This document shows, one piece after another, positions 7,739 through 14,762 of a stretch of DNA of 18,691 nucleotides. The position numbers and the translations under genes are program-made. Within the stretch, counting starts at the first letter, position 1, and every line of letters starts with the position of its first letter. Source of the stretch: CALHRB01 sp964473465 (GTDB taxonomy: Bacteria > Bacteroidota > Ignavibacteria > Kapaibacteriales > UBA2268); the NCBI GenBank assembly GCA_964473465.1, contig CAYYPE010000025.1, positions 1 to 18,691 on the forward strand. Direction: 5' to 3'. A model generated the notes under the pieces. It saw only the letters and a list, made by a program, of their open reading frames with translations. It did no database searches and was not told the DNA's origin.

Positions 7739-10700
7739 TTACTTGCTTATTATTAGTTGTTTTGATTCAACAAATGGACCTGATTTCATAATTACAAAAT
7801 AAACACCCGAAGATAAATCCGTTAAATCAACACTTAGTTTATACTTTCCTGATTTTAAATTCTCATCCATAATAGTTTTGACAATCTGTCCAACGCTATT
7901 GTAAATGTCAATATTGGTTTGTCCGTCCAGTCCAACACCAAATTCTATATAAGATGTTGAATGGGATGGATTTGGTTCAGGTTGATTTAGTGAATATTGA
8001 TTATTACTGAAAACTACCAACCTTCCATCCAGAAAACATATTTTTTCGAGTTCGATTGTGGATCCAATCAAATCATCAGTAGAGCATGAATCCATTAGAG
8101 CTTTAAACATCAAGGGAGTATCCTTGAATTGACTTAAATAGACTCTAAGATTCACTTTACAAAGTTCAATATCAACTGGTGTTGACAAGCTTCCATTCCA
8201 TTCCAATTTAATCAAACCTTTTTGGTGTAATGGTGTTGCTGGTGTTAAACCGGGGATGTTGGCAAACTCAACAGCCTTTTCATCCATAATCATTTCTGTA
8301 TTGAATTTTAATTCCACTTTAAGATTATTTATGATTGGATTATCCAACTGTGCTATTTTTACTTTAAGTGGAATCTTCAACAAAGATCCGGGAATAGCTT
8401 TAATTGTACTTTGATCAGTATAAAATATTATGACATCACCCGAGCCTTTCAGTTCAATTTTCAAATCAAGGTCTATGGATGTTTTTAAAGTCAGAGTTGT
8501 TGAATAATTTCTCTTCTGAGTAGGCGAAAAGGTTATATCAAGCTCCCTAAAATTACCGGGATTAATAGTAAAATCTGCAGGTAAATCAAAAATAAATGCT
8601 GATGAGTCAGCTCCTGTAAAATAATATCCAACTATTGTAATTGGAGTTTGCCAGCTGTCATTAGAAATTCTTAACTTCTTATGATTCTCTGTGCAAATCA
8701 GATTATTTTTGAAATCTAAAACGCTTTGGGTTCTTAAACCAAGTCCGTCACATTGCGCATCAACATTAGTATCCCTTAATGGGAATTTGTTCGGTCCTGT
8801 TGCTGCATCACATCTTATTTTAATAAGTTCAACCCTTGTTCCGGGAGATTGAGGCGAGAATATTACATTAAACGACAATGTTTGTTCTTTTGGAACATAA
8901 AAGTTAGCAGGAGCATTACCTTGCCAATTGAAATCACCTGTGTTATATCTGAAAGAAACACTTTCAACATATAAATCTGCCGTACGACTGGGATTTGTTA
9001 TCTCAAGTTTAGCAATTGATGTCTCTCCGGGCTTAACAGGATTATCACAAATCCAGTTGGTAGAAATTTTTGGTATTATACCTGAACCACGGATTGGTGC
9101 TCTTAATTTATTAGGCAAAGACTGAACAGAAACAAGTATTGTATTTGTATAAATAGTTTCATCAATTGGAGTAAATGTAACAGGAATATGCATCGTATCC
9201 TTGGAAGCTATACTGATTGGGAAAGGCTTTAACGTTCCAAGTTTAAATACACTTCCGTCTGCTGTTTCAAACTCTATGTTAGTAATATTCTGTGCAAGAA
9301 AACTATTATTAGTTAATACTAAAAAAGAATCATTGACAGTCAAAATTCTTCTACCCTCCCAATCACAGGACGAGAGAGATATATCAGCATCAACCCCGAA
9401 ACCATTCAATTCAGTTATTGGATTTTCACACCCCGGAGGAAGATCATAACCCAAAAATGCTACCCTATCGCCTGGTGCAGATGGTGTAAATCTTATTTTC
9501 AAATCTTTGCATTCATTTGGTGCTAAAAATACAGATGAGCCATCAACATAAAAATCAGAAGCATTAGGACCAGTAATTTTTGGCTTAATTTCTACATAAT
9601 TCGTATTTGTATTTTTAAAAATACAGGTTACAGTTGAATCTTTGCTTGTATTAACATTGATTTTGCCCATATCAACTTTCTCAACTACTTCTCCACTGCA
9701 AACGCCAGTCCCTTTTAAAGTTAAGCTGATTATAGTATTGCATGTTCCTACTATTTCAAGCTGAGCAGTTCTGGCTCCGATATCCTTTGGTTCGAATATC
9801 ATTTCAATGGGGATGCATTGTCCTGGCTGTAGCCATAATGAATTGATAGTTGAGCCCAGAATAAAATCGGAAGTATTTGACCCTGTTACTATTGATGATA
9901 TTATTTCTACCGGAATGGTTCCTGAGTTGCAAAGGAAATCCTGAAAAACTCTGTATTCTCTTGAACCTATTGTGCAAAGTCCAAAATCAACTGGGTTTTC
10001 CTTGAACGATAATTTTGGTGCCTCAACAGCAAACACTGTATCACAGACATCCTGACTTCCGGGAGTGCCTCCGAATTTCCTTATAAAACCATCGGCCTTG
10101 CCTTTGCTGCTAATTGTAAAAGCACCATTTGTTAAATTGCCCGAAAATCTTCCTGACTCATACCTATTTCCGTCAGAATCGAAATCTGTTGCAGATGAAT
10201 AATCTGCATAGTCTGTGCCCCCTAATTGAACAGATCGTATCGTTAAATCTGATTTCAACAAAGCAGTAAATTTTGTTGGAGTTGTTCTTCTTGGTAATGA
10301 CCACCCCGAAGTTGATTGAAAACTACCGGTATAAAGTCCCTGTACGTATATCTCATCGGGATTTAATGGGTCCTGATTCCTTGGGTCTGGATTTTTGGAG
10401 ACATATTTGATTTTTAAACCCCACGCCTTGAATCCTGTATGAATATTATCTGGTCCGATTAAAACAATTGAGGGTGAGGTTAAATTCTCAGGATATCTTG
10501 CTATAAAACAATAAGGTGCATCAACTATCGGCATGTTTGGCGTTATATTTCCAAACTGAGCACCCTGAAAACAAGTCCCGGTAACATAAGCATTATTAAG
10601 TGGGTCAACGCAAACGCCACTTGCAGTATCTGCTCCATAACCCCCTGCACTCACAACACCAAATAAGTTACCATCCAGATCATACTTTGCGACAAATATG

Positions 10701-12364
10701 TCTTTCCCACCACTACTTGTTGTTATTTTTGTATCAAACGTAGCTGTGTTTTCGAAAAAACCTGTGGCATAAAGAAACCTGTTGTCATCTTGAACTGCTA
10801 TTGACGTAACAGCATCATCAAGAGTTCCTCCAGCTCCTTTTAACCACATATATGATGAAATTGGTGATACTACACCTTTAATAAGGTATTGTTTGCCTTC
10901 TTTTGGTGGAATCCAATTATGCTTTAATCCTGTAACATTGTTCTTAATCAACTGCCATGTTGTTCCATTATCAGTCGAATAAGATAAATTTACTGGTTTA
11001 TCAGGTTCAATACCAGCCCATTTGATCTCAATAGTGTCGCAGGTTGAGAAAATCTCTCCTTTATTTGGATGAACTATCTGGATCTGAGATATACCACCGA
11101 CTAATGTAATAATCGGTGGGCATGGAGAACCCTCTGCAATCAATGTTGCCTGACGAAATGCTCTTGTTGAACCTTGAGTGAATCTCAAAGTCAGTGTTAC
11201 TGAGGAATCTTTGGGAATTGTAAAAGGAACATTAGCATTTATCACTTGAAAGAAAGTAGGTGGTTGAGTATATAGGGCTGTTACTTTGAAATCAGACATA
11301 CGGGCAGTAAGCGTTACCGTTTTATCAACACTGTTATTTGGAGGTGGATCGTTGAATGAAATAATACTCTCTGATGTGCTGACATAAGCTATACTTTCAT
11401 CTGGGGCTGTATAATTTCTTTCAACAGTGTTATTCAATCTATAGAATGTTATTTTTATATTTCTCAATTTACTTATATCAGTACATCCAAAGGGAGCCAA
11501 CCATGATATACTACAAAGTTGCGTTCTTTGAATATCAAGTGCTATGAAAGTATATATATCATTGAGTTCCTTTCTAGTGTAAACAGCATAAGCAGCACCT
11601 CCAGTCTCCTTGGATAATCTGTTTAAGGCAGGATGCATAGGCATAGCTAAAGTTATAGCATACATCTGGATGTTATTCTGTAACAATCCTGTGCCCAATT
11701 TGTTTGAAAGCATAGAATCTACCTTGGGTGGATCATTAGGATCTCCATCTGTCAAAAATACTATAATTCTACGCTTTTCTAAATCTGGAGATTCTCGTTG
11801 AAATAGTTTTGAAGCACCATATAAAGTATCAAGAATCGGAGGTTCATAAAGAGTTCCACCAGCTACCTGTATATTTTCGAGTGAGTCTATGAGCTCTTTC
11901 TTGTTATTTGTAAAATTGCACCTGATATATGATACTCTTCCAAATGAAATTAATGCAACTTTTGTTCCACTGGAATAATTAATAGCGTTAATAAATGATT
12001 TAGCTCCTTCCAAAACCCAGCTCCAACGGGTTTGTCCGCTATCATTAGTTGTTGTCATAGAATAACTTTGATCTACTACTAATATAATACTCACAGCTGG
12101 ATCAACAACGGTATCAATACATTTCACATCGACAGTGGAATTCATTGATTGACCATTTTCGAGAACGTTAAAATCAGCAGGCACAAGATTTTTGAAAGAT
12201 TTTCCGCTGGCATCATTTGCAATAAAAGCTGCCTTTACTCTCGGAAATTCTGATGCATCCACACCCGATATGTTGAATACTGCTTCATCTGAATATAGCT
12301 TGATTATACTAAAAAAAAGAATAATTAATAGCGATAAAAAAATTGGTTTAAGTTTTTTCAACAT
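7739..12364 (-). CDS. Secreted vWA / beta-propeller-repeat / HYDIN-repeat protein with T9SS sorting domain
   Basis: This 1541-residue protein is predicted to be exported and anchored at or released from the cell surface. It has a Sec signal peptide (hydrophobic residues about 8-24). A von Willebrand A domain follows (about 90-285), with an intact metal site: DQSYS at D98-S102, T171 in GGT and TDGD around D206. An Ig/fibronectin-like stretch (about 440-500) comes next. SBBP-type repeats (about 505-775, for example AYVTGTCF and LYATGFFEN) probably form a propeller. About five ASPM/SPD-2/HYDIN-like beta-sandwich repeats (about 790-1370) come after that, then a cohesin-like segment (about 1375-1450). 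A type A T9SS C-terminal sorting domain closes the protein (about 1456-1541: NQPEPNP, IYNSVGQIV, GVYFVI). Metal-dependent adhesion is a reasonable inference; the ligand is unknown. The gene follows the LD-carboxypeptidase gene by 72 bp. Confidence 0.88.
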   Translation of the reverse strand: MLKKLKPIFLSLLIILFFSIIKLYSDEAVFNISGVDASEFPRVKAAFIANDASGKSFKNLVPADFNVLENGQSMNSTVDVKCIDTVVDPAVSIILVVDQSYSMTTTNDSGQTRWSWVLEGAKSFINAINYSSGTKVALISFGRVSYIRCNFTNNKKELIDSLENIQVAGGTLYEPPILDTLYGASKLFQRESPDLEKRRIIVFLTDGDPNDPPKVDSMLSNKLGTGLLQNNIQMYAITLAMPMHPALNRLSKETGGAAYAVYTRKELNDIYTFIALDIQRTQLCSISWLAPFGCTDISKLRNIKITFYRLNNTVERNYTAPDESIAYVSTSESIISFNDPPPNNSVDKTVTLTARMSDFKVTALYTQPPTFFQVINANVPFTIPKDSSVTLTLRFTQGSTRAFRQATLIAEGSPCPPIITLVGGISQIQIVHPNKGEIFSTCDTIEIKWAGIEPDKPVNLSYSTDNGTTWQLIKNNVTGLKHNWIPPKEGKQYLIKGVVSPISSYMWLKGAGGTLDDAVTSIAVQDDNRFLYATGFFENTATFDTKITTSSGGKDIFVAKYDLDGNLFGVVSAGGYGADTASGVCVDPLNNAYVTGTCFQGAQFGNITPNMPIVDAPYCFIARYPENLTSPSIVLIGPDNIHTGFKAWGLKIKYVSKNPDPRNQDPLNPDEIYVQGLYTGSFQSTSGWSLPRRTTPTKFTALLKSDLTIRSVQLGGTDYADYSSATDFDSDGNRYESGRFSGNLTNGAFTISSKGKADGFIRKFGGTPGSQDVCDTVFAVEAPKLSFKENPVDFGLCTIGSREYRVFQDFLCNSGTIPVEIISSIVTGSNTSDFILGSTINSLWLQPGQCIPIEMIFEPKDIGARTAQLEIVGTCNTIISLTLKGTGVCSGEVVEKVDMGKINVNTSKDSTVTCIFKNTNTNYVEIKPKITGPNASDFYVDGSSVFLAPNECKDLKIRFTPSAPGDRVAFLGYDLPPGCENPITELNGFGVDADISLSSCDWEGRRILTVNDSFLVLTNNSFLAQNITNIEFETADGSVFKLGTLKPFPISIASKDTMHIPVTFTPIDETIYTNTILVSVQSLPNKLRAPIRGSGIIPKISTNWICDNPVKPGETSIAKLEITNPSRTADLYVESVSFRYNTGDFNWQGNAPANFYVPKEQTLSFNVIFSPQSPGTRVELIKIRCDAATGPNKFPLRDTNVDAQCDGLGLRTQSVLDFKNNLICTENHKKLRISNDSWQTPITIVGYYFTGADSSAFIFDLPADFTINPGNFRELDITFSPTQKRNYSTTLTLKTSIDLDLKIELKGSGDVIIFYTDQSTIKAIPGSLLKIPLKVKIAQLDNPIINNLKVELKFNTEMIMDEKAVEFANIPGLTPATPLHQKGLIKLEWNGSLSTPVDIELCKVNLRVYLSQFKDTPLMFKALMDSCSTDDLIGSTIELEKICFLDGRLVVFSNNQYSLNQPEPNPSHSTSYIEFGVGLDGQTNIDIYNSVGQIVKTIMDENLKSGKYKLSVDLTDLSSGVYFVIMKSGPFVESKQLIISK

Positions 12365-12436
12365 AAATACCCCATAATTTATTTTTTCATTTTTATTTTT
12401 TTCATTTAAAATTAATTTTAAAAATAATAAATTTTC

Positions 12437-13492
12437 TTAACATACTGATGGCTCTAATAATGATAAAGTTTTATTCTTTGTGTCGAGTTCAGCCATAGTT
12501 CCAATTGGTAAAGTCATCAGCATTTTGCTGTTATGACCTATTGGAAGACCTAAAACTGCTGGTATCCCGAGTGGTTTTATCCTTGATTCAATTACCTGTC
12601 TTATAGTAAATGAGTAACCAGGATAAAAATTCCTTCTCGAATCAATCGAATGAAAATAGCCAAATATAATCCCCGTTGCTTTCTGCAGTTTTTCTGCAAG
12701 CCACAACTGCGTTAGCATCCGGTCTATTTTATAAGGATGCTCTGATATTTCCTCCAAAAATAAAATTGAGCCTTCAGTTTCAATTTCATATTCCGTCCCT
12801 AGAGTTGAACTGATAACAGTCAAATTTCCCCCTACCAGTCTTCCCTGAACTGTTCCTTCATTAATTATGCTCATCGAAGGAAATCTATTTACAACTTTCT
12901 TAAAGTCTTTATTATAAATAATTGAATTTTTTAAGTTTTCATTTGTAAAATTATCAAAGTTTGAAGAAGCAACCGGTCCATGGAAGCTGATAGTTCGGGT
13001 TTTTCTGAAAACTGCATTCAATAAAGCACTAATATCGCTAAAGCCGATCAGAATTTTTGGATTTTTTCGTATTATTTCAAAATCAAGCATTGGTAAAATT
13101 CGAAGACTCCCATAACCACCACGAGCAGCAATAATACAATTAATGCTTTCATCTTCGTAAAATTGCATCAGTTCCTTGGCACGAACCTCATCAGGAGCAG
13201 AAAAATATCTATTTGAGCTATTGTATTTTTTTATGGTATCGCCAACTATAATTTCGCATCCAATATTTTTAAAAAATCTAATACCTCCAGCTATTTCACC
13301 CATGCTTGTTGAGCTTGCAGGGGCAGTTATACCAACCTTGCTACCTTTTTTCAATCCCTGCGGTATAGTTATATAACTTGTATCTTCAATATTTTTAATT
13401 CCGGCTTCATCTAAGTCATCATTTCCAAATGATTTATAAATAACACCCGAAAGAATTGACAACTTCAAAAATTCTCTTCTAATTAAACCCAT
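12437..13492 (-). CDS. Peptidase S66 LD-carboxypeptidase with twin-arginine-like leader
   Basis: The product (351 residues from the chosen start) belongs to the LD-carboxypeptidase/MccF family, which removes the terminal D-Ala from murein tetrapeptides during peptidoglycan recycling or cleaves related amide bonds. The Ser-Glu-His triad is readable from conserved contexts: S152 in IGFSD, E247 in FLEE and H320 in LPIGH. ARGGYGSLR (123-131) and the PYKIDRML stretch are also typical. I start at the ATG at 13492 because it gives MGLIRREFLKLSILSG, a twin-arginine-like signal that implies export of a folded enzyme. A frame extension to a TTG at 13582 would add 30 residues of AT-rich, Tyr/Phe/Leu-rich sequence and would begin inside a TAnnTTTG box. 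E. coli LdcA is cytoplasmic, so export here is a difference worth noting. Confidence 0.85.
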   Translation of the reverse strand: MGLIRREFLKLSILSGVIYKSFGNDDLDEAGIKNIEDTSYITIPQGLKKGSKVGITAPASSTSMGEIAGGIRFFKNIGCEIIVGDTIKKYNSSNRYFSAPDEVRAKELMQFYEDESINCIIAARGGYGSLRILPMLDFEIIRKNPKILIGFSDISALLNAVFRKTRTISFHGPVASSNFDNFTNENLKNSIIYNKDFKKVVNRFPSMSIINEGTVQGRLVGGNLTVISSTLGTEYEIETEGSILFLEEISEHPYKIDRMLTQLWLAEKLQKATGIIFGYFHSIDSRRNFYPGYSFTIRQVIESRIKPLGIPAVLGLPIGHNSKMLMTLPIGTMAELDTKNKTLSLLEPSVC

Positions 13493-13579
13493 CTTACAAT
13501 AAAACTGAGTCAAATAAAAAAAATTTAAATAATATAAATAAATTGTATTTAATACATACTTTTCCATCAAAAACAATAA

Positions 13580-13587
13580 CAAAAATA
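13580..13587 (-). promoter_or_regulatory. Possible -7 promoter box for the LD-carboxypeptidase gene
   Basis: On the minus strand this reads TATTTTTG, matching TAnnTTTG, and would give a leader of about 80 nt before the ATG at 13492. The -33 element is not evident. A similar box faces the tRNA gene on the other strand. Confidence 0.25.
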
Positions 13588-13641
13588 ATGCGAGAAAGTT
13601 TCATAATTGAAGCTTTTTTTTAGTGTTAAGCAAAAAATGAT

Positions 13642-13649
13642 TATTTTTG
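13642..13649 (+). promoter_or_regulatory. Possible -7 promoter box for tRNA-Ser
   Basis: TATTTTTG matches TAnnTTTG and lies 13 nt before the first base of the tRNA, a plausible distance for a short 5' leader. The -33 region is a T tract, not a clear TTG. Confidence 0.28.
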
Positions 13650-13662
13650 TAATTTAAAATTC

Positions 13663-13747
13663 GGAAAGGTGCAGGAGTGGCTTAACTGGCACGCCTGGAA
13701 AGCGTGTGTACCGCAAGGTACCGAGAGTTCGAATCTCTCCCTTTCCG
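13663..13747 (+). tRNA. tRNA-Ser (anticodon GGA)
   Basis: The 85-nt sequence folds as a class II tRNA. The acceptor stem pairs GGAAAGG (13663-13669) with CCTTTCC (13740-13746), with discriminator G at 13747. The anticodon stem pairs CACGC with GCGTG around the loop CTGGAAA, with anticodon GGA at 13697-13699. A long variable arm (GTACC-GCAA-GGTAC) is the mark of a serine tRNA. The T arm is GAGAG-TTCGAAT-CTCTC. CCA is not encoded. It reads UCC and UCU codons. Everything to its right is accessory DNA, so its 3' end is a likely integration site. Confidence 0.97.
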
Positions 13748-13818
13748 CTATAAATTAGCATAAACAATTGATATTTAAGAAGATAAGCCTGATATTAAAA
13801 TCAACCTTTTTTATTTTG

Positions 13819-13839
13819 AGGGACGTTTAAGGGACGTTT
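13819..13839. repeat. Direct repeat AGGGACGTTT x2 behind tRNA-Ser
   Basis: Two perfect 10-bp copies (13819-13828 and 13830-13839) are separated by a single base, giving an 11-bp period, close to one helical turn. They lie about 70 bp beyond the tRNA 3' end and are notably GC-richer than their surroundings. Repeats of this kind beside a tRNA can be arm-type integrase sites or a remnant of an integrase gene end. No integrase gene is in the window, so the role is open. Confidence 0.7.
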
Positions 13840-13942
13840 TTTTGATGAAATTTTGCAAAAAAATTTTCTATTATCTAACAAATAATTTATTTTCAACACT
13901 TTTTAGATAAAAAAATCCCATAAAGATGAGATATAGGGAAAA

Positions 13943-13969
13943 GAATAGATTGATTGTGCTATTCCTCTC
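13943..13969. repeat. Small inverted repeat ending in TATTCCTCTC, left flank of RAYT remnant
   Basis: GAATAG (13943-13948) pairs with CTATTC (13959-13964), and the right arm continues into CCTCTC. The 10-mer TATTCCTCTC (13960-13969) recurs in the same orientation at 14492-14501 in the palindrome on the other side of the transposase remnant. This shared end suggests related flanking elements, though the stem here is short. Confidence 0.4.
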
Positions 13970-14023
13970 AATCAAATTAGAGATGGTTAACAATAGACAA
14001 GGATTACTATACAGAAAATGAAA

Positions 14024-14149
14024 TTAATCATTTATAATTTTGTTTATTTCTTCAGCTTCCTTAATAATATCATTCGCTTGATCAATGCTTAATTCAATAC
14101 CTCCAGCATATTCCCGCTTTCCATCATGCATTAATTTAAATAAAAATTT
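14024..14149 (-). pseudogene. Open fragment, C-terminal end of an unidentified protein
   Basis: On the minus strand a 41-codon frame runs from just after a TGA to a TAA. It contains LMHDGKREYAGGIELS and then an acidic, amphipathic helix (IIKEAEEINKIIND). The composition looks like real protein rather than random AT-rich DNA, and one more in-frame piece (SALKNWH) precedes the stop. I do not recognise the family. It overlaps the last codons of the RAYT remnant in another frame and may be the tail of a gene truncated by that insertion. No ribosome binding site is seen. Confidence 0.3.
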
Positions 14150-14455
14150 TCAATGCCAGTTTTTCAGGGCAGACTCGACGGTCTGACCTTATGATGATTA
14201 TTATTCCTTGGAGATGGTATGGCATTATAATCCATTCTTCTAATTTTATGTTTTTTTGTATTTTACTTGTTTTTATCCATTAATCTGTAACTATTTCACC
14301 TATCTTTGATGAATGCATTTTTCCATCTTTGATTTCTCCAGAAAAATATTAACCTGGGGTGTGCATATTGTTACCAAATAGGCAACGGGTTGGGAATAAT
14401 CATAATTGGGTAATCTTATGGCTTCAATTCGATATTTTTTTTGATATTTTGACAT
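14136..14455 (-). pseudogene. Broken REP-associated tyrosine transposase (RAYT, IS200-like Y1 family)
   Basis: From the ATG at 14455 the frame gives MSKYQKKYRIEAIRLPNYDY and then AYLVTICT, the standard N-terminus of small REP-associated Y1 transposases. After a frameshift around residues 43-45 the homology continues in the next frame (DGKMHSSKIGEIV, then KTSKIQKNIKLEEW, then IIMPYHLQGIIIII). Active members usually have MPNH-x-H-GIII. Here the second metal-binding His is Gln (HLQ), and there is an in-frame TAA (GAT TAA TGG) before KTSKIQ. The frame then runs out at 14136, before the helix with the catalytic Tyr. These enzymes move or copy REP palindromes by single-strand DNA cleavage. This copy has a frameshift, a stop, a lost active-site residue and a lost C-terminus, so it is inactive. 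Confidence 0.82.
14167..14188. repeat. REP-like palindrome inside the RAYT remnant
   Basis: GGGCAGAC (14167-14174) and GTCTGACC (14181-14188) form an 8-bp inverted repeat with one mismatch, which becomes a G-U wobble in one strand, around the loop TCGACG. It is far more GC-rich than its surroundings and falls just after the codons for the GIIII strand of the transposase. Confidence 0.6.
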
Positions 14456-14479
14456 ATTATTGATTATTTTTTGTTTGTT

Positions 14480-14501
14480 GAGACGAATAATTATTCCTCT
14501 C
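14480..14501. repeat. 22-bp near-perfect palindrome upstream of the RAYT remnant
   Basis: GAGACGAATAA is followed directly by TTATTCCTCTC, its reverse complement except at one position, giving 10 of 11 pairs. It lies 24 bp upstream of the RAYT ATG. It could be a REP-type hairpin recognised by the transposase, an operator, or a remnant of the insertion end. Confidence 0.6.
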
Positions 14502-14572
14502 TACATTATTAAATTTCTTCTATGTTTAGTTCTATTATTTTTATCCCGCAAAGCGTGATTTCGATTGCTCTG

Positions 14573-14722
14573 CTATTGTAACCGGAATTTATCATAATCT
14601 GCTTTGCTAATAATTTTTTTAATTTGTACATCAATAATCTTAACTTCCTCGTAGGTTAGCTCATAGAGTTAGTAAACCATTATGTCTATCTGGTCTTTTA
14701 ATTGTTTTGTGTTTGCTTGTTT
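14573..14722 (-). pseudogene. C-terminal remnant of a second Eco57I-like DNA methyltransferase
   Basis: On the minus strand the frame reads QLKDQIDIMVY, stop, LYELTYEEVKIID, and ends at a TAG after YDKFRLQ. This matches the conserved tail of Eco57I/TaqI-like methyltransferases, seen intact in this window in the gene ending at 17439 (EIDELVYKLYQLTPEEIKII). The in-frame TAA stands where a Lys codon is expected, and nothing upstream of 14722 continues the gene. It is therefore a nonsense-mutated, truncated relic. Divergence from the intact copy (TYEEVKIID against TPEEIKIIE) shows it is a different family member, not a recent duplicate. Confidence 0.65.
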
Positions 14723-14741
14723 TCAAGACAAATCAAATTAC

Positions 14742-14759
14742 CGTCAAATATCCTTGACG
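14742..14759 (-). terminator. Short hairpin after the DUF5131 gene
   Basis: CGTCAA (14742-14747) and TTGACG (14754-14759) are perfect complements around a 6-nt loop. The hairpin begins 3 nt after the minus-strand stop at 14763. The downstream sequence in that direction (GTAATTTGATTTGTCTT) is T-rich but not a clean T run, so it would be a weak terminator or an RNA 3' end stabiliser. Confidence 0.45.
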
Positions 14760-14762
14760 ATT

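Larger units (their letters stand above)
13748..14023. other. Intergenic region behind tRNA-Ser, no gene seen
   Basis: This stretch holds no convincing open frame. It contains the AGGGACGTTT direct repeat near its left end and a small inverted repeat near 13943-13969, both listed separately. The remainder is AT-rich and looks like decayed sequence at an island boundary. Confidence 0.6.

Noticed and set aside
8928..12377. Several plus-strand open frames of 60-80 codons inside the large surface protein gene, and similar ones opposite ligA, glmM-like and the AlbA_2 gene
   Set aside because: They are shadows of long, well supported minus-strand genes, with no start signals or protein-like motifs.
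13493..13582. Longer LD-carboxypeptidase starting at a TTG at 13582
   Set aside because: The added 30 residues are AT-driven Leu/Tyr/Phe sequence, the TTG lies in a possible -7 box, and the shorter form starts exactly at a Tat-like signal.
14516..14601. 28-codon ATG frame on the minus strand between the methyltransferase relic and the RAYT remnant
   Set aside because: It is short, has no ribosome binding site or recognisable motif, and lies in decayed sequence.
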